From Paraburkholderia fungorum (GTDB taxonomy: Bacteria; Pseudomonadota; Gammaproteobacteria; Burkholderiales; Burkholderiaceae), in the NCBI RefSeq assembly GCF_003610895.1, contig NZ_MCAS01000022.1:43120-107119 (forward strand): a DNA stretch of 64,000 bases, given 5' to 3'. Shown in pieces: positions 33,125-41,700 of this stretch (its first letter is position 1; each line of letters begins with the position of its first letter). The notes under the pieces are model-generated. The model was not told where the DNA came from. It did no database searches and worked only from the letters and a program-made list of their open reading frames with translations. A program made the position numbers and the translations under genes.

Positions 33125-34006
33125 CTATTGCTGAATGCGTGCATCTTTTAACAGTCCAGCCACCAGATTTGCGGCTGCTTTTTCCAGCGCGACAGTCTGC
33201 AATTGCTGTCGGATCGCCGCCTTTGCCTGATCGAACGCAGGAACTTCCGTCGGTCGCTTTGCGTCCAGCTTTACGAGCGCGCGTGCATTGCCGACAACGA
33301 TTGGCACCGGCGTAACGCCGCCAGGAGGCAGTTGCACCACCGCCTGTGCGATCGGTAACGGCACACCCTGAGTCTGTCCGTCGGTAAGTGGTGTTTTGAA
33401 GCCGACCCAGGCCAACTCGCCTCCGGCTGACTTGCTCGGCGCAATGCTGTACTCCCGGGCGAGCTGGTCGAAAGCCACGCCGGACTTCAGCTTTCCAAGG
33501 ACGAGGGCGGCCGTTGCGTCGTCTGCGACCAGAATGATGCGAGGCTTGTATTCATCCTTGCCGAGCGACGCGACGATCCGATCGTACTGGGCCTTTACCT
33601 GCAAATCTGTGACCGGCTCCGGGTGTACGTTTTCTTTCAGGAAGAGCGCCGTTTCGGCGTTCGCCTTCGCCGCGTTCATCGCCTGCGTCACCTCGGGCTT
33701 CGTCCCATAGTGCTGTTTCTCAGCCTCCTGCCGGAACAACTCGAGCGCGACCAGTTGTGATGTCAGCGTCTTGCGCAGTTGCGGCGTGTCGGGCTGGCGC
33801 GACAGGAGGACTGCCTCGTCCAGCTTCGCCTGCGGGATAGCCATGTCGTTGACGATCGCCACCGTGCCAGCCGGCATCGGGGTCTGGGTTGCGGTCGACT
33901 GGGAATCAGCAATCGCTTGAGCTGAAACAGTTGCCGATGTCACAAGGCAAAACGCCAACACTGCACGCACCACCGTCCGAGACGTAAAAGAGGAGTTTCG
34001 TTTCAT
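33125..34006 (-). CDS. Parvulin-type periplasmic PPIase/chaperone of the TPS locus
   Basis: 293 aa with a signal peptide ending near ATVSAQAIAD. An N-terminal SurA/PpiC-like helical chaperone part (about 45-130: VAIVNDMAIPQAKLDEAVLL) precedes a parvulin domain (about 150-255: KPRIILVADDATAALVLGKLKSGVAFDQLAREYSIAPSKSAGGELAWVG). It starts 2 nt after the TpsB stop, so it belongs to the secretion operon. Bordetella's FHA system has a comparable parvulin, Par27, that holds the exoprotein in the periplasm; the same role is inferred here. Confidence 0.87.
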   Translation of the reverse strand: MKRNSSFTSRTVVRAVLAFCLVTSATVSAQAIADSQSTATQTPMPAGTVAIVNDMAIPQAKLDEAVLLSRQPDTPQLRKTLTSQLVALELFRQEAEKQHYGTKPEVTQAMNAAKANAETALFLKENVHPEPVTDLQVKAQYDRIVASLGKDEYKPRIILVADDATAALVLGKLKSGVAFDQLAREYSIAPSKSAGGELAWVGFKTPLTDGQTQGVPLPIAQAVVQLPPGGVTPVPIVVGNARALVKLDAKRPTEVPAFDQAKAAIRQQLQTVALEKAAANLVAGLLKDARIQQ

Positions 34007-34008
34007 GC

Positions 34009-35820
34009 CTAGTAATTCCAGTTGAGTGTTGCAAGAACGAGTGTGGCCTTTGGGCCAAGCGCGGCCGGCTGCGTGAGCGCCCGCCCGACCAGCGCCTCAG
34101 TCGACAGCATCTGCTGATGCCACAACCACTGCACGCGCAACCCGGCGCCTGCACCCGCCAGTGTGGGGAACCCCGAGACCGCAATGAGGCTTGCCTTTCC
34201 CGCATCGACAAAGATGTACGGTTCAATCCGCCCGTCGTGCCACGCAGGCGCATTCACCCATGCGATCTCGTTGCGCGAATACAAACCCCGGTCACCCGAT
34301 ATCTCGCCGGAGCGAAAACCGCGAACCGTATCCATGCCGCCCAGATAGATCTGCTCGGAACCATACAGCGCGACATTCGTGAATTGACCACTCAAAACAC
34401 CGCGATAAGCGAACGCGGTGCGGCCTGCCCTGGGAAGTGGCACGGTAAACGATGCCGTCGCGTCCAGCTTGGTGAACTGGCTATGGGCGTCGTCACGGTC
34501 GATTCCATGTGCGTCATGATCCGCCTCTAACCACGGCAATCCCTGTGAGACACCGGCGTCGAGCGTGAGATTGCCTGGCGCGTCGTTAAGCACGAACTTG
34601 CGCAACCAGTTACCGCCGATGCGAAGTACCGCAATATGCTGCGGGTTCAATTCGATGTCGTTGACTTCGCGGTCAGTGCGCCGCCACGACAGCGTGGCGT
34701 CGAGGTTTGCAATGCCGGCCTGCGTGCGATCCAGCGTGTAGTTCCAGCCCAGAATATGACTCAGCGTGCGCCCATACATCAACGCGCTCGTCCCAACCAG
34801 CTGCTGGTATTCCGAATCGGAGAACGTATAGCTGAATGTGTGACGGCCATACGGCATCGCAAACGAACCCACAAACGCATTGCTGTCCTCGCTGTCGAGG
34901 AAATTCAGGCTGATCGACTCCTGCAAGCCGATCAGATTGTCCGCCTCGACACCCGCACGGTAGCGGGTTATGCCAGTCGCAGCGCTTCCGTAGTTGTCGA
35001 CACCCAGACTGTAGTAAAGGCGGTCGCCAGGCCGGTTGTTGATCGCGACGATCGAATCCCCCGGCGATTGGCCGGGCAGAATCTGAATTTCGGCCTGATT
35101 GCGCCGCAACCGGTTGATCTGCGACACCCCCTGATCGATGTCACCAAGGTTGAGCGCGTCGCCCGCCGCCGCAGGAAATGCCCACTCCGATCCCGCGTCA
35201 GTGAAGAGTCCACCACCGGCCGACTGCTCGTCCTTTTTGAGGCGCTGCCCTAACGGTTTGCCGTTCAATGTATAACCCGCTATGCGGCCTACCTGAACTC
35301 TGATTGTCAGCACACCTGACTCAAGATTCTGCGGACCCAGAAACGCCCGCGTCGTGATATAGCCGGACGACACGAACGCGTCGGTCAATCGCTTGAGCAG
35401 CACATTCAGACGATGCGAACCAAGCGTGTGAGCGACGAACGGTGCCACGATGGCGTCGATGCGCTTTTGCGCGAGTACCGTATTGCCGTCCACGGTGATG
35501 CGCTTGATCGTAAAGGCAGGTCCTGTCTCGACGATCTGATCGACCGGCGTGTCAGGTGGAACATCGAGTGAACCTTGCGAAGCCGGCTCCGGCAGCGCGA
35601 TGGATGCGGGCGGCTGATTCAGTTGACGCTGCGTCGCCTGTTCGCGCTGTTGGTCGATGATCAACTGCGCGGGGTCCTGAATGGGACGCGCCAACGGTAA
35701 AGCCTGGGCGGGCGACGGTGGTGTCTGCGCATGGACGGCGACGCTATGCATGAAGACGAGCGTGACCGCACGCACTATCCCCGCGCACTTCAGGCGCGGT
35801 CTGGTCGATACGGATTGCAT
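34009..35820 (-). CDS. TpsB outer-membrane transporter (ShlB/FhaC/HecB family)
   Basis: 603 aa from the ATG at 35820, whose A is shared with the preceding TGA (TGATG), a coupled start; a GTG at 35835 is an alternative. Signal peptide to about residue 31, a plug/linker rich in Pro/Gln, POTRA-like repeats (about 80-225: FTIKRITVDGNTVLAQKRIDAIV, LNVLLKRLTDAFVSSGYITTRAF), then a C-terminal beta-barrel with the conserved GMDTVRGFRSGEISGDRG loop and a terminal aromatic (LNWNY). It is the only TpsB in the window, so it probably exports both TpsA-type proteins encoded here. Confidence 0.92.
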   Translation of the reverse strand: MQSVSTRPRLKCAGIVRAVTLVFMHSVAVHAQTPPSPAQALPLARPIQDPAQLIIDQQREQATQRQLNQPPASIALPEPASQGSLDVPPDTPVDQIVETGPAFTIKRITVDGNTVLAQKRIDAIVAPFVAHTLGSHRLNVLLKRLTDAFVSSGYITTRAFLGPQNLESGVLTIRVQVGRIAGYTLNGKPLGQRLKKDEQSAGGGLFTDAGSEWAFPAAAGDALNLGDIDQGVSQINRLRRNQAEIQILPGQSPGDSIVAINNRPGDRLYYSLGVDNYGSAATGITRYRAGVEADNLIGLQESISLNFLDSEDSNAFVGSFAMPYGRHTFSYTFSDSEYQQLVGTSALMYGRTLSHILGWNYTLDRTQAGIANLDATLSWRRTDREVNDIELNPQHIAVLRIGGNWLRKFVLNDAPGNLTLDAGVSQGLPWLEADHDAHGIDRDDAHSQFTKLDATASFTVPLPRAGRTAFAYRGVLSGQFTNVALYGSEQIYLGGMDTVRGFRSGEISGDRGLYSRNEIAWVNAPAWHDGRIEPYIFVDAGKASLIAVSGFPTLAGAGAGLRVQWLWHQQMLSTEALVGRALTQPAALGPKATLVLATLNWNY

Positions 35821-37868
35821 CAATGCCACCACCACGTCGTCATGCCGAGATGCTGGCCGATCTGAACCGGTGTCGTCGCGGGCGCGCGGATTGTTGTCAC
35901 GCCACCGCTTGCCGAGACGCCGTTGTTACCCGTGATGTAACCGCCATCGATCACGGCGCTGCCGACCAGCGACACCGAGCCGTTGGCCGTGAAGCCTCCG
36001 CCGACATCGCTCGCGATGATCTGCGCCCACGTGCTGCCGAAGAATGCCTTGAAACCACGGTCCTGATTGATTGCCGAGTAACCGGTTACACCCTGTGCGT
36101 AGGTTACGGGTGCCGACACGTTGAGATTACCGCTCGCAAAAACGTTACCGCCGATGTTGCGCGCAACCGTTCCCGCGGAAATCGCGACGTCCGCGCCAGA
36201 CTGGATCGTGCCGCCATTAGGCATCACATTGCTCGATGCACTCGCATGACAGAATATCCAGCAGACGCGCGAATAGCTGGCTTGGCCCGAGAATACCGCG
36301 GCGTTGGTAAAGGCCTGCTGCGCGGTAATCGATATGTCTCCCTTATTCGACTGGATCAGGCCGCCGGAGTTGGTGACGTTGTTCCCCGAGATCGTCACCG
36401 CGCCACCGGTCGAGGCGATATAGGCCAGTTGGGCCGGTTGCGCGACGGTGCCGTAGTCGACGTCGAAACCGCTGGTGTTATGCGTGAAGAACACGAAGCT
36501 GCCGCCCGTATGCGAGTACGCGAGCGGCTGGCCGCCGTTGGTGCCGTCGGTGTGATCGATGATGTTGGAAACGTCGCCTTGAGCGGTCACGCTGGTTTTA
36601 TCGTTCGCGAGAATGCGAGCGTTCTCGTTGGTGATGTTGCCTTGTGCGCTTAGCGACGTTTGTCCATTCGCTGCGAAGACCACACCCAGATTCGCTGCAC
36701 TCGAACGATTCAGGATGTTGCCAGTGGCGCTCAAGGTCACATCGCCGCCGACTGCTGCGCCGCTCGCGTTGATCGCGCCCGCCTGGATCAGGCTGCCGGT
36801 ATTGGAGATGTCACCGGTGCTGGTCAGCTTGATCGCGCCGTTCTGCGCGCTGAGCGTTGAGCCGCCGGTAGCATCGTCGACCAGCGTGATGCCGTTCGCG
36901 CTGAGCGTCACACCGTTTGCGGCGGACATCTGCCCGCCCTGCAACGAGAACGCGCCAGGCGTGGTGATCTGAATATTGTTTTCCGCCTTGATTGATCCGT
37001 CATTCACGCCGATGTCGCCGAGCGACGACACCACCACGTCGCCCGCGCTTGCATAGATCGCGCCGAGATTGCGAACACCCGCGCCTTTGTCGGTGACGAT
37101 GAGTTGAACACGGCCACCGGTCAGTCCACCCAGTGCGGTGATATCGACGGCCAATGCGGAATTAGCTGTGCCGGGTGAGGTCGTGTTGACGAGCCAGTCG
37201 TGGTTGTTGTCGCTGGGGGAGAGGCTGGTGTCGTAGGTATTCGTGCTGTCGCCGATGATCGCTCGCACGCCGCCTGTGGAGGTTGTGAAGTCGTTTTTTA
37301 CGGGACCGTTCACCGATAGCTGCTTGGCGATCAGATCGAGATTGACGAGTGTGCCGCTCAGGCCGCCAGGGCCGATGGTGATTGCGCCGCGGTTGGTGGT
37401 TAGCACAACGTTGCGTTGGATCACGCCAGGGGCTGGTACGAGGTCGTTGAAACTCACCTGGCCGGTTGAAAGGACAACGTGACCTGCGTTGATGAAGCTG
37501 CCGCCGTCGATCGTGATGCCGTTCGGGTTCGCGAGAATCACGTTGGCGCGAGGGCCCAGCACGTTGATGTCGCCCTGGATCAGCGAGGGGTTCGTGCTGG
37601 TCACCTGATTGACGATCGTGCGCGCGTTAATGCCGATGTTGTTCAGATCGGCGCCGGCTTTTGACACGTTGAATGAGGTGTAGGTGTTGTTCGAGACGCC
37701 ACCCGTCGCCGGCGCGATGCTCACGCTCTGGTGGCCATTCGCAGCGGATGACACCGACGTCGCAGTGTCGCCGGCGGCCACGATACCGGCAGCCAGCGCC
37801 GGCTCCGCCGTCGCGCACAGCATCGCGCCGATCGCGACGGCGATCCGCGTGGGAAGAGGCGCTTTCAT
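35820..37868 (-). CDS. Short TpsA-like exoprotein (filamentous hemagglutinin N-terminal type)
   Basis: 682 aa. Signal peptide 1-27, then a TPS secretion domain (about 28-270) with the NPSL-like and NPNG motifs (residues ~93 and 114-117), then FHA-type repeats (SLSAQGNITNENARILANDKT, AISAGTVARNIGGNVFASGNL). It stops abruptly at VQIGQHLGMTTWWWH, with no pretoxin or effector region. Its end overlaps the TpsB start by one base. It could be a structural adhesin or the shortened remains of a second CdiA-like protein. 284 bp separate it from the immunity-type genes, allowing its own promoter. Confidence 0.85.
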   Translation of the reverse strand: MKAPLPTRIAVAIGAMLCATAEPALAAGIVAAGDTATSVSSAANGHQSVSIAPATGGVSNNTYTSFNVSKAGADLNNIGINARTIVNQVTSTNPSLIQGDINVLGPRANVILANPNGITIDGGSFINAGHVVLSTGQVSFNDLVPAPGVIQRNVVLTTNRGAITIGPGGLSGTLVNLDLIAKQLSVNGPVKNDFTTSTGGVRAIIGDSTNTYDTSLSPSDNNHDWLVNTTSPGTANSALAVDITALGGLTGGRVQLIVTDKGAGVRNLGAIYASAGDVVVSSLGDIGVNDGSIKAENNIQITTPGAFSLQGGQMSAANGVTLSANGITLVDDATGGSTLSAQNGAIKLTSTGDISNTGSLIQAGAINASGAAVGGDVTLSATGNILNRSSAANLGVVFAANGQTSLSAQGNITNENARILANDKTSVTAQGDVSNIIDHTDGTNGGQPLAYSHTGGSFVFFTHNTSGFDVDYGTVAQPAQLAYIASTGGAVTISGNNVTNSGGLIQSNKGDISITAQQAFTNAAVFSGQASYSRVCWIFCHASASSNVMPNGGTIQSGADVAISAGTVARNIGGNVFASGNLNVSAPVTYAQGVTGYSAINQDRGFKAFFGSTWAQIIASDVGGGFTANGSVSLVGSAVIDGGYITGNNGVSASGGVTTIRAPATTPVQIGQHLGMTTWWWH

Positions 37869-38152
37869 TCGGTTTCCATGACCTTATCTTGAAATTTCAA
37901 TATGCACTACCAACCAGCACATACAGAACAGGAACGTCTGCAGTGGCTGTTCGCCCGACTGTGCCTTCATGCAAGCAGAGTCAGCGCGACCTGTTAAACG
38001 TCTCGCGGGGAGACGGACAAATGATGAAATAAACGAAGCGGTAGCGCAGTTAGCGTCCCACTACCGGCGCGATCCTTATCCTGCCGCCGAATTAACACCA
38101 CGGTGACAATGCTCGATCAAGGCAATCGTAAAGATATGTGAGGTTGGAATAA
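37869..38152. other. Gap between the immunity-type genes and the tpsA'-tpsB-ppiC unit
   Basis: 284 bp of mixed composition without a credible gene. Its length and the A/T-rich patch before the short TpsA start (near 37880-37910) suggest a second promoter so that transporter genes can be expressed apart from cdiA. A five-codon frame (METE, stop) overlaps the short TpsA start. Confidence 0.4.
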
Positions 38153-38452
38153 TCAATGTGTCGGTAGTACTACAATGCGATAAAGCGCTGCAGCAACAAC
38201 TAGCAAGCCGCCGATCGTAGCACTCCCCCACAGCCCCATTCTGAACCAGCAACGTTTTTCAAGCTCACGTCGATTAAAAAACGAAGCCACCATAACCATC
38301 ATCAGCACTGCCTTCATGGCTTTTCCCGTCACGCCAAAGCTTTGGACCGTCCCGCCAATAATAACAAGTCCAAGATAGGCACAAATACGCAATCCCCACG
38401 TCTTCTTTGCTGTTTGGCTTTCCGTGTTCATACATAGTCGTTTTAAATTCAT
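38153..38452 (-). CDS. Small membrane protein, second immunity-type gene
   Basis: 99 aa from an ATG at 38452 (an ATG at 38431 and a TTG at 38485 are alternatives; none has a good ribosome-binding site). Hydrophobic helices at about residues 22-40, 50-60 and 75-95 (LRICAYLGLVIIGGTVQSFG, AVLMMVMVASFF, SATIGGLLVVAAALYRIVV). Together with the gene before it, it forms an A/T-richer block after cdiA. Position and topology suggest an immunity or accessory membrane protein. It may be an orphan immunity gene from an earlier toxin. A competing 76-codon frame starts at 38504 with a GTGA overlap but has poor composition. Confidence 0.55.
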   Translation of the reverse strand: MNLKRLCMNTESQTAKKTWGLRICAYLGLVIIGGTVQSFGVTGKAMKAVLMMVMVASFFNRRELEKRCWFRMGLWGSATIGGLLVVAAALYRIVVLPTH

Positions 38453-38478
38453 CGACGTGTTTTGCCAAAATTTTGTCC

Positions 38479-38496
38479 GATCCAAAAAATTGGATC
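38479..38496. repeat. Hairpin between the two immunity-type genes
   Basis: GATCCAA (38479-38485), AAAA, TTGGATC (38490-38496). It lies just after the stop of the first immunity-type gene and could modulate expression of the second. Confidence 0.5.
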
Positions 38497-38500
38497 ACTT

Positions 38501-38758
38501 TCACTTAGTGTCTTGTTGCTCATCAAACTCCGCCGCTCGAAGTTCCTTCGTGAACTGGTAAGTGATGGCAACAAGTAAGACTATGTAAACCAACACCCCG
38601 CCCAAAAGACTCCGCGTGGCCACATACCAACTAGCTCCATTCAACTTCAAAACCATCATTGCCACCAGCGGAATGGCTGCCAATAGCGCGTAGCCTCGAA
38701 TAAAACGGAAAATCACTGCCCTTTTTTTCAATCGGATCGAATCAGGTTCCCTTCTCAT
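38501..38758 (-). CDS. Putative CdiI-type immunity protein, two-helix membrane protein
   Basis: 85 aa. A basic N-terminus is followed by two hydrophobic helices (about residues 20-40, GYALLAAIPLVAMMVL, and 48-68, LLGGVLVYIVLLVAITYQF) and an acidic tail. The ATG follows the cdiA TAA with no gap, and AAGG lies 8 nt upstream inside cdiA, so the two are translationally coupled. In CDI loci the gene directly after cdiA encodes the cognate immunity protein. A membrane location would fit protection against a toxin acting on the inner membrane. The GC content is near 50%, below the flanks, as is common for such modules. Confidence 0.65.
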   Translation of the reverse strand: MRREPDSIRLKKRAVIFRFIRGYALLAAIPLVAMMVLKLNGASWYVATRSLLGGVLVYIVLLVAITYQFTKELRAAEFDEQQDTK

Positions 38759-41700
38759 TTATTTACCTTGCCCTGACAGATGTTGGTACAACCCTTGAAT
38801 TGGGCCTGCGGTAGATTGGATGAGTTGGTTCACAAATTCTCCAACCGCCGGGGGCAAGTACCCTTTAACGAGGTTACCCGCCACTGCCGTAGAGCCCCCT
38901 ACTTGCGCCGCCAAGCCGGCACTGTTCGGATCAGCCATCGCCGCCCCACCGTAACTGGCCGCCGCCCCAACCGATCCATTGTAGATCGAAGCACCGATCT
39001 TGCCGCCCAGGCCAAGTTCGCCCATCTCACCAATCAGCAAAGGTGTCGCAGCGGCCTGGAACGCTCCGACAAAGTACGATTTCTGGAAATTGGGAGCCGA
39101 CATACCAAAGGCGATATTGTTGAATAGATCACCGCCGTAATCGAACGCAAACCCGAGCGCTCCACCGAGCAACATGGCTGGTGACAGCACACCAAGTGCC
39201 GCAGCAGGCAGGCCATAGCCAATTGTCGCACCGATCATCGGCAGCGCCATTGCGGCGTTTTGCGCCTGTGCATTGACCAACGTCTGGACCATCGAGTCGC
39301 TGCACGGTGGGTTCGAAGCCCCACACACCTGCGCGACTAGTCCGCCGAGCGGCGTTAATCCCGCGTTATGCGTCAATTCCGAATTGTTCTGCGCCTCGTT
39401 TTCCGCAGCCGTCATCGCTGTCGTCGCGTTCTGACCCAACAGTCCGGCTGCTGTTCCGCCCGTCAGCATCGCAATCGCAGTAATCGTCGCCCGATCAGCG
39501 TCCGTCAAATTCGCCGCTCCGCCCGCCTGGTCAACCAGGAATGGCGAGATCAGCGCACTCGTTGACCCACCAATGGCCCCACCTGCGCATCCACTTCCCA
39601 GGGCCGCCGAACTCGCACAGCCTAAAGCCGCGTGAGCGAGTACATAGGCCGGATCGCTCGCATTCGGTGCCCCCAGACTGCCCGGCTGACCATTGAACGC
39701 CGTCCCGATATCGTACGCGCCAGCCGCTGCCACATCGGAGACCGCATCGTTTTTCAGGTTCGCCAGGAAACTGCCGCCGCCAATCGCGCTCTGCACGCCA
39801 GCCTGAAGGGTGGCTTCCGCGCCGATTGCCAGCGCCTGCTGCGGAAGATTGCCGGCAACTGAAGCCGCCGACTGCGCCACCGTAGTCCCCGCGCCTGGCG
39901 CGACGCCCGCGAGCTGGCCCAGCGTGCTCACCCCTTGAGGAAGCTGGCTGATGTTCTGGGTCAGATTGAAGCCCAGAGAACCAGTATTACTGTCGAACGT
40001 AACGCCATTGGTCAGCCCAGCCGTGACCGCCGCAATGGCCACCGATTCAGCTATGCTTTTCAGGCTGAACTGCCCGTTCATTGCCTGCCCGGCAAGCGAA
40101 CTGACCAGTGCGGCGAACGCTGCATTCGCCGCAGCAGCTTCGGCGGTCCCCGCTGTAAAACCGGCGATCGCAGCGCCTGTCCCGGCCCCGGCCGTCACTA
40201 CCGAAATGGCCACCAGCATCACCATCTGGAAAACCTGCAGCGGCCCCATGCCGCCGTCCGCAATCAGTGTGCTGTTCAGATTATTGCTGACCGTACTCTG
40301 CGTGAATTGATTGCCCAACTGGCTTTTCAGGTTCGCAAGCATCTGGGACGTCGCCGCCTGGTTGAGGCTGCCGTCCGCGTTGACCTGCTGGATCGCGCCA
40401 CCAACGTTGTCGATCGCCTGCGCGTTCATGTCGTAGTTCATCGCCGACATGAAGCCGCCCTGCTGCACCACCGTGCCAGTGGTCTTTTCCACACCGACAC
40501 CGACGTCCTGGTAGATCGTGCCGATGTTCGTCGAACGCTCTTCGTTCGTGAGCGTCCCGGTGTTAACCGTCAGGTTGTCCGCGCTAATCGAACCCGTGTT
40601 CAGGATGCTGTTCGCGTAATTCAACGAAACGTTCGTGCCGGTAATCTCGCCATCCGCACGCACGGACGCATAGTTCTGCGGCAGCAGCACTTCGGGCATT
40701 AGCGTCTGCACCGTCGGGCACGCGCCATTACCCGTAGCCGTGCATCCCGGCTCGGGCACCGTCTCCTCGGTGTACCAGAGCATCGGCGCGTCGATCAGTG
40801 CGAGTTGCGCCTGGCTCAACTGGGTGCCCAGCGCGACATTGTTCTGCTTGGCGTACTGAAGCGCCGCGCCGTAAAGCGCCGCCTTGTCCTGATTGTCGAT
40901 CGACGTCTGACTCGTGCTATCCGCTGCACTCGTCGTACTGTAGAAACTACTCTTGCCTGTAGCCTGCAACGCGGCCTGCTCGATCTGCTGGTCTTCGGTG
41001 TAGGGGTCGTAGTAGAACGGCACACTGGCCGGTTGCAGGTTCGCCGGGAGATTGGCCAGCAGGCTCGCCGGGGTGATGTCACCCATCACCTGCGCGGCCG
41101 GATTGCTTGCGAGGTAGCTCACCGTCACCGTCTTTTGCCCGTTGGACGTCTGGACAGTCACGCTCTGCGGCGCGGGCGTCGTACCGGTTACCGGTGGAAC
41201 GGGTTTGCCGACCGTCTGAACGCCGATCGGCGTATTCGACGGCAGGCCGGCCGCGCCTGTCACGGAGGTCGGCTGGCCGGCAAGCGTCGTCACAAGTCCG
41301 GCACCGTTGATGGTAGTCGTCGCGCTTGCAGGTACCGAAAGCGGCCCCAACGAAATGACCTGACCGGAAACAGCGGGCGGCGGTGTGTAGACGTGCGGGT
41401 TCGTCAGTCCATTCACGAGCTGCGAACCGCTCAGCGCAACGGTCTGGCCGATCACATTGCCTGTGTTCGTCAAGGTCGGCGAGTTCACCGACAGCGTGTT
41501 GCCCGCCTGAATCGTCGCCGGCACAAAGCCCGGAAGACCAACAGACGACGGCAGACCCGCCGGGTCCTGCGCGGCGCTGCTACTGTACGCACTGCCGTAA
41601 AGTGTGCCGCACAGCGACGGATTGTTCGCGCAGCCCCACGTTGCATACGGCGTACCGTAATGCGTGAAGCCGCTGCTCCAGTAAGCGTTCAGATACTGGT

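Noticed and set aside
38274..38504. 76-codon frame that overlaps the first immunity-type gene by GTGA
   Set aside because: The overlap is attractive, but the translation (Trp/Asp/Gly-rich, no topology) is poor and the alternative frame encodes a coherent membrane protein.
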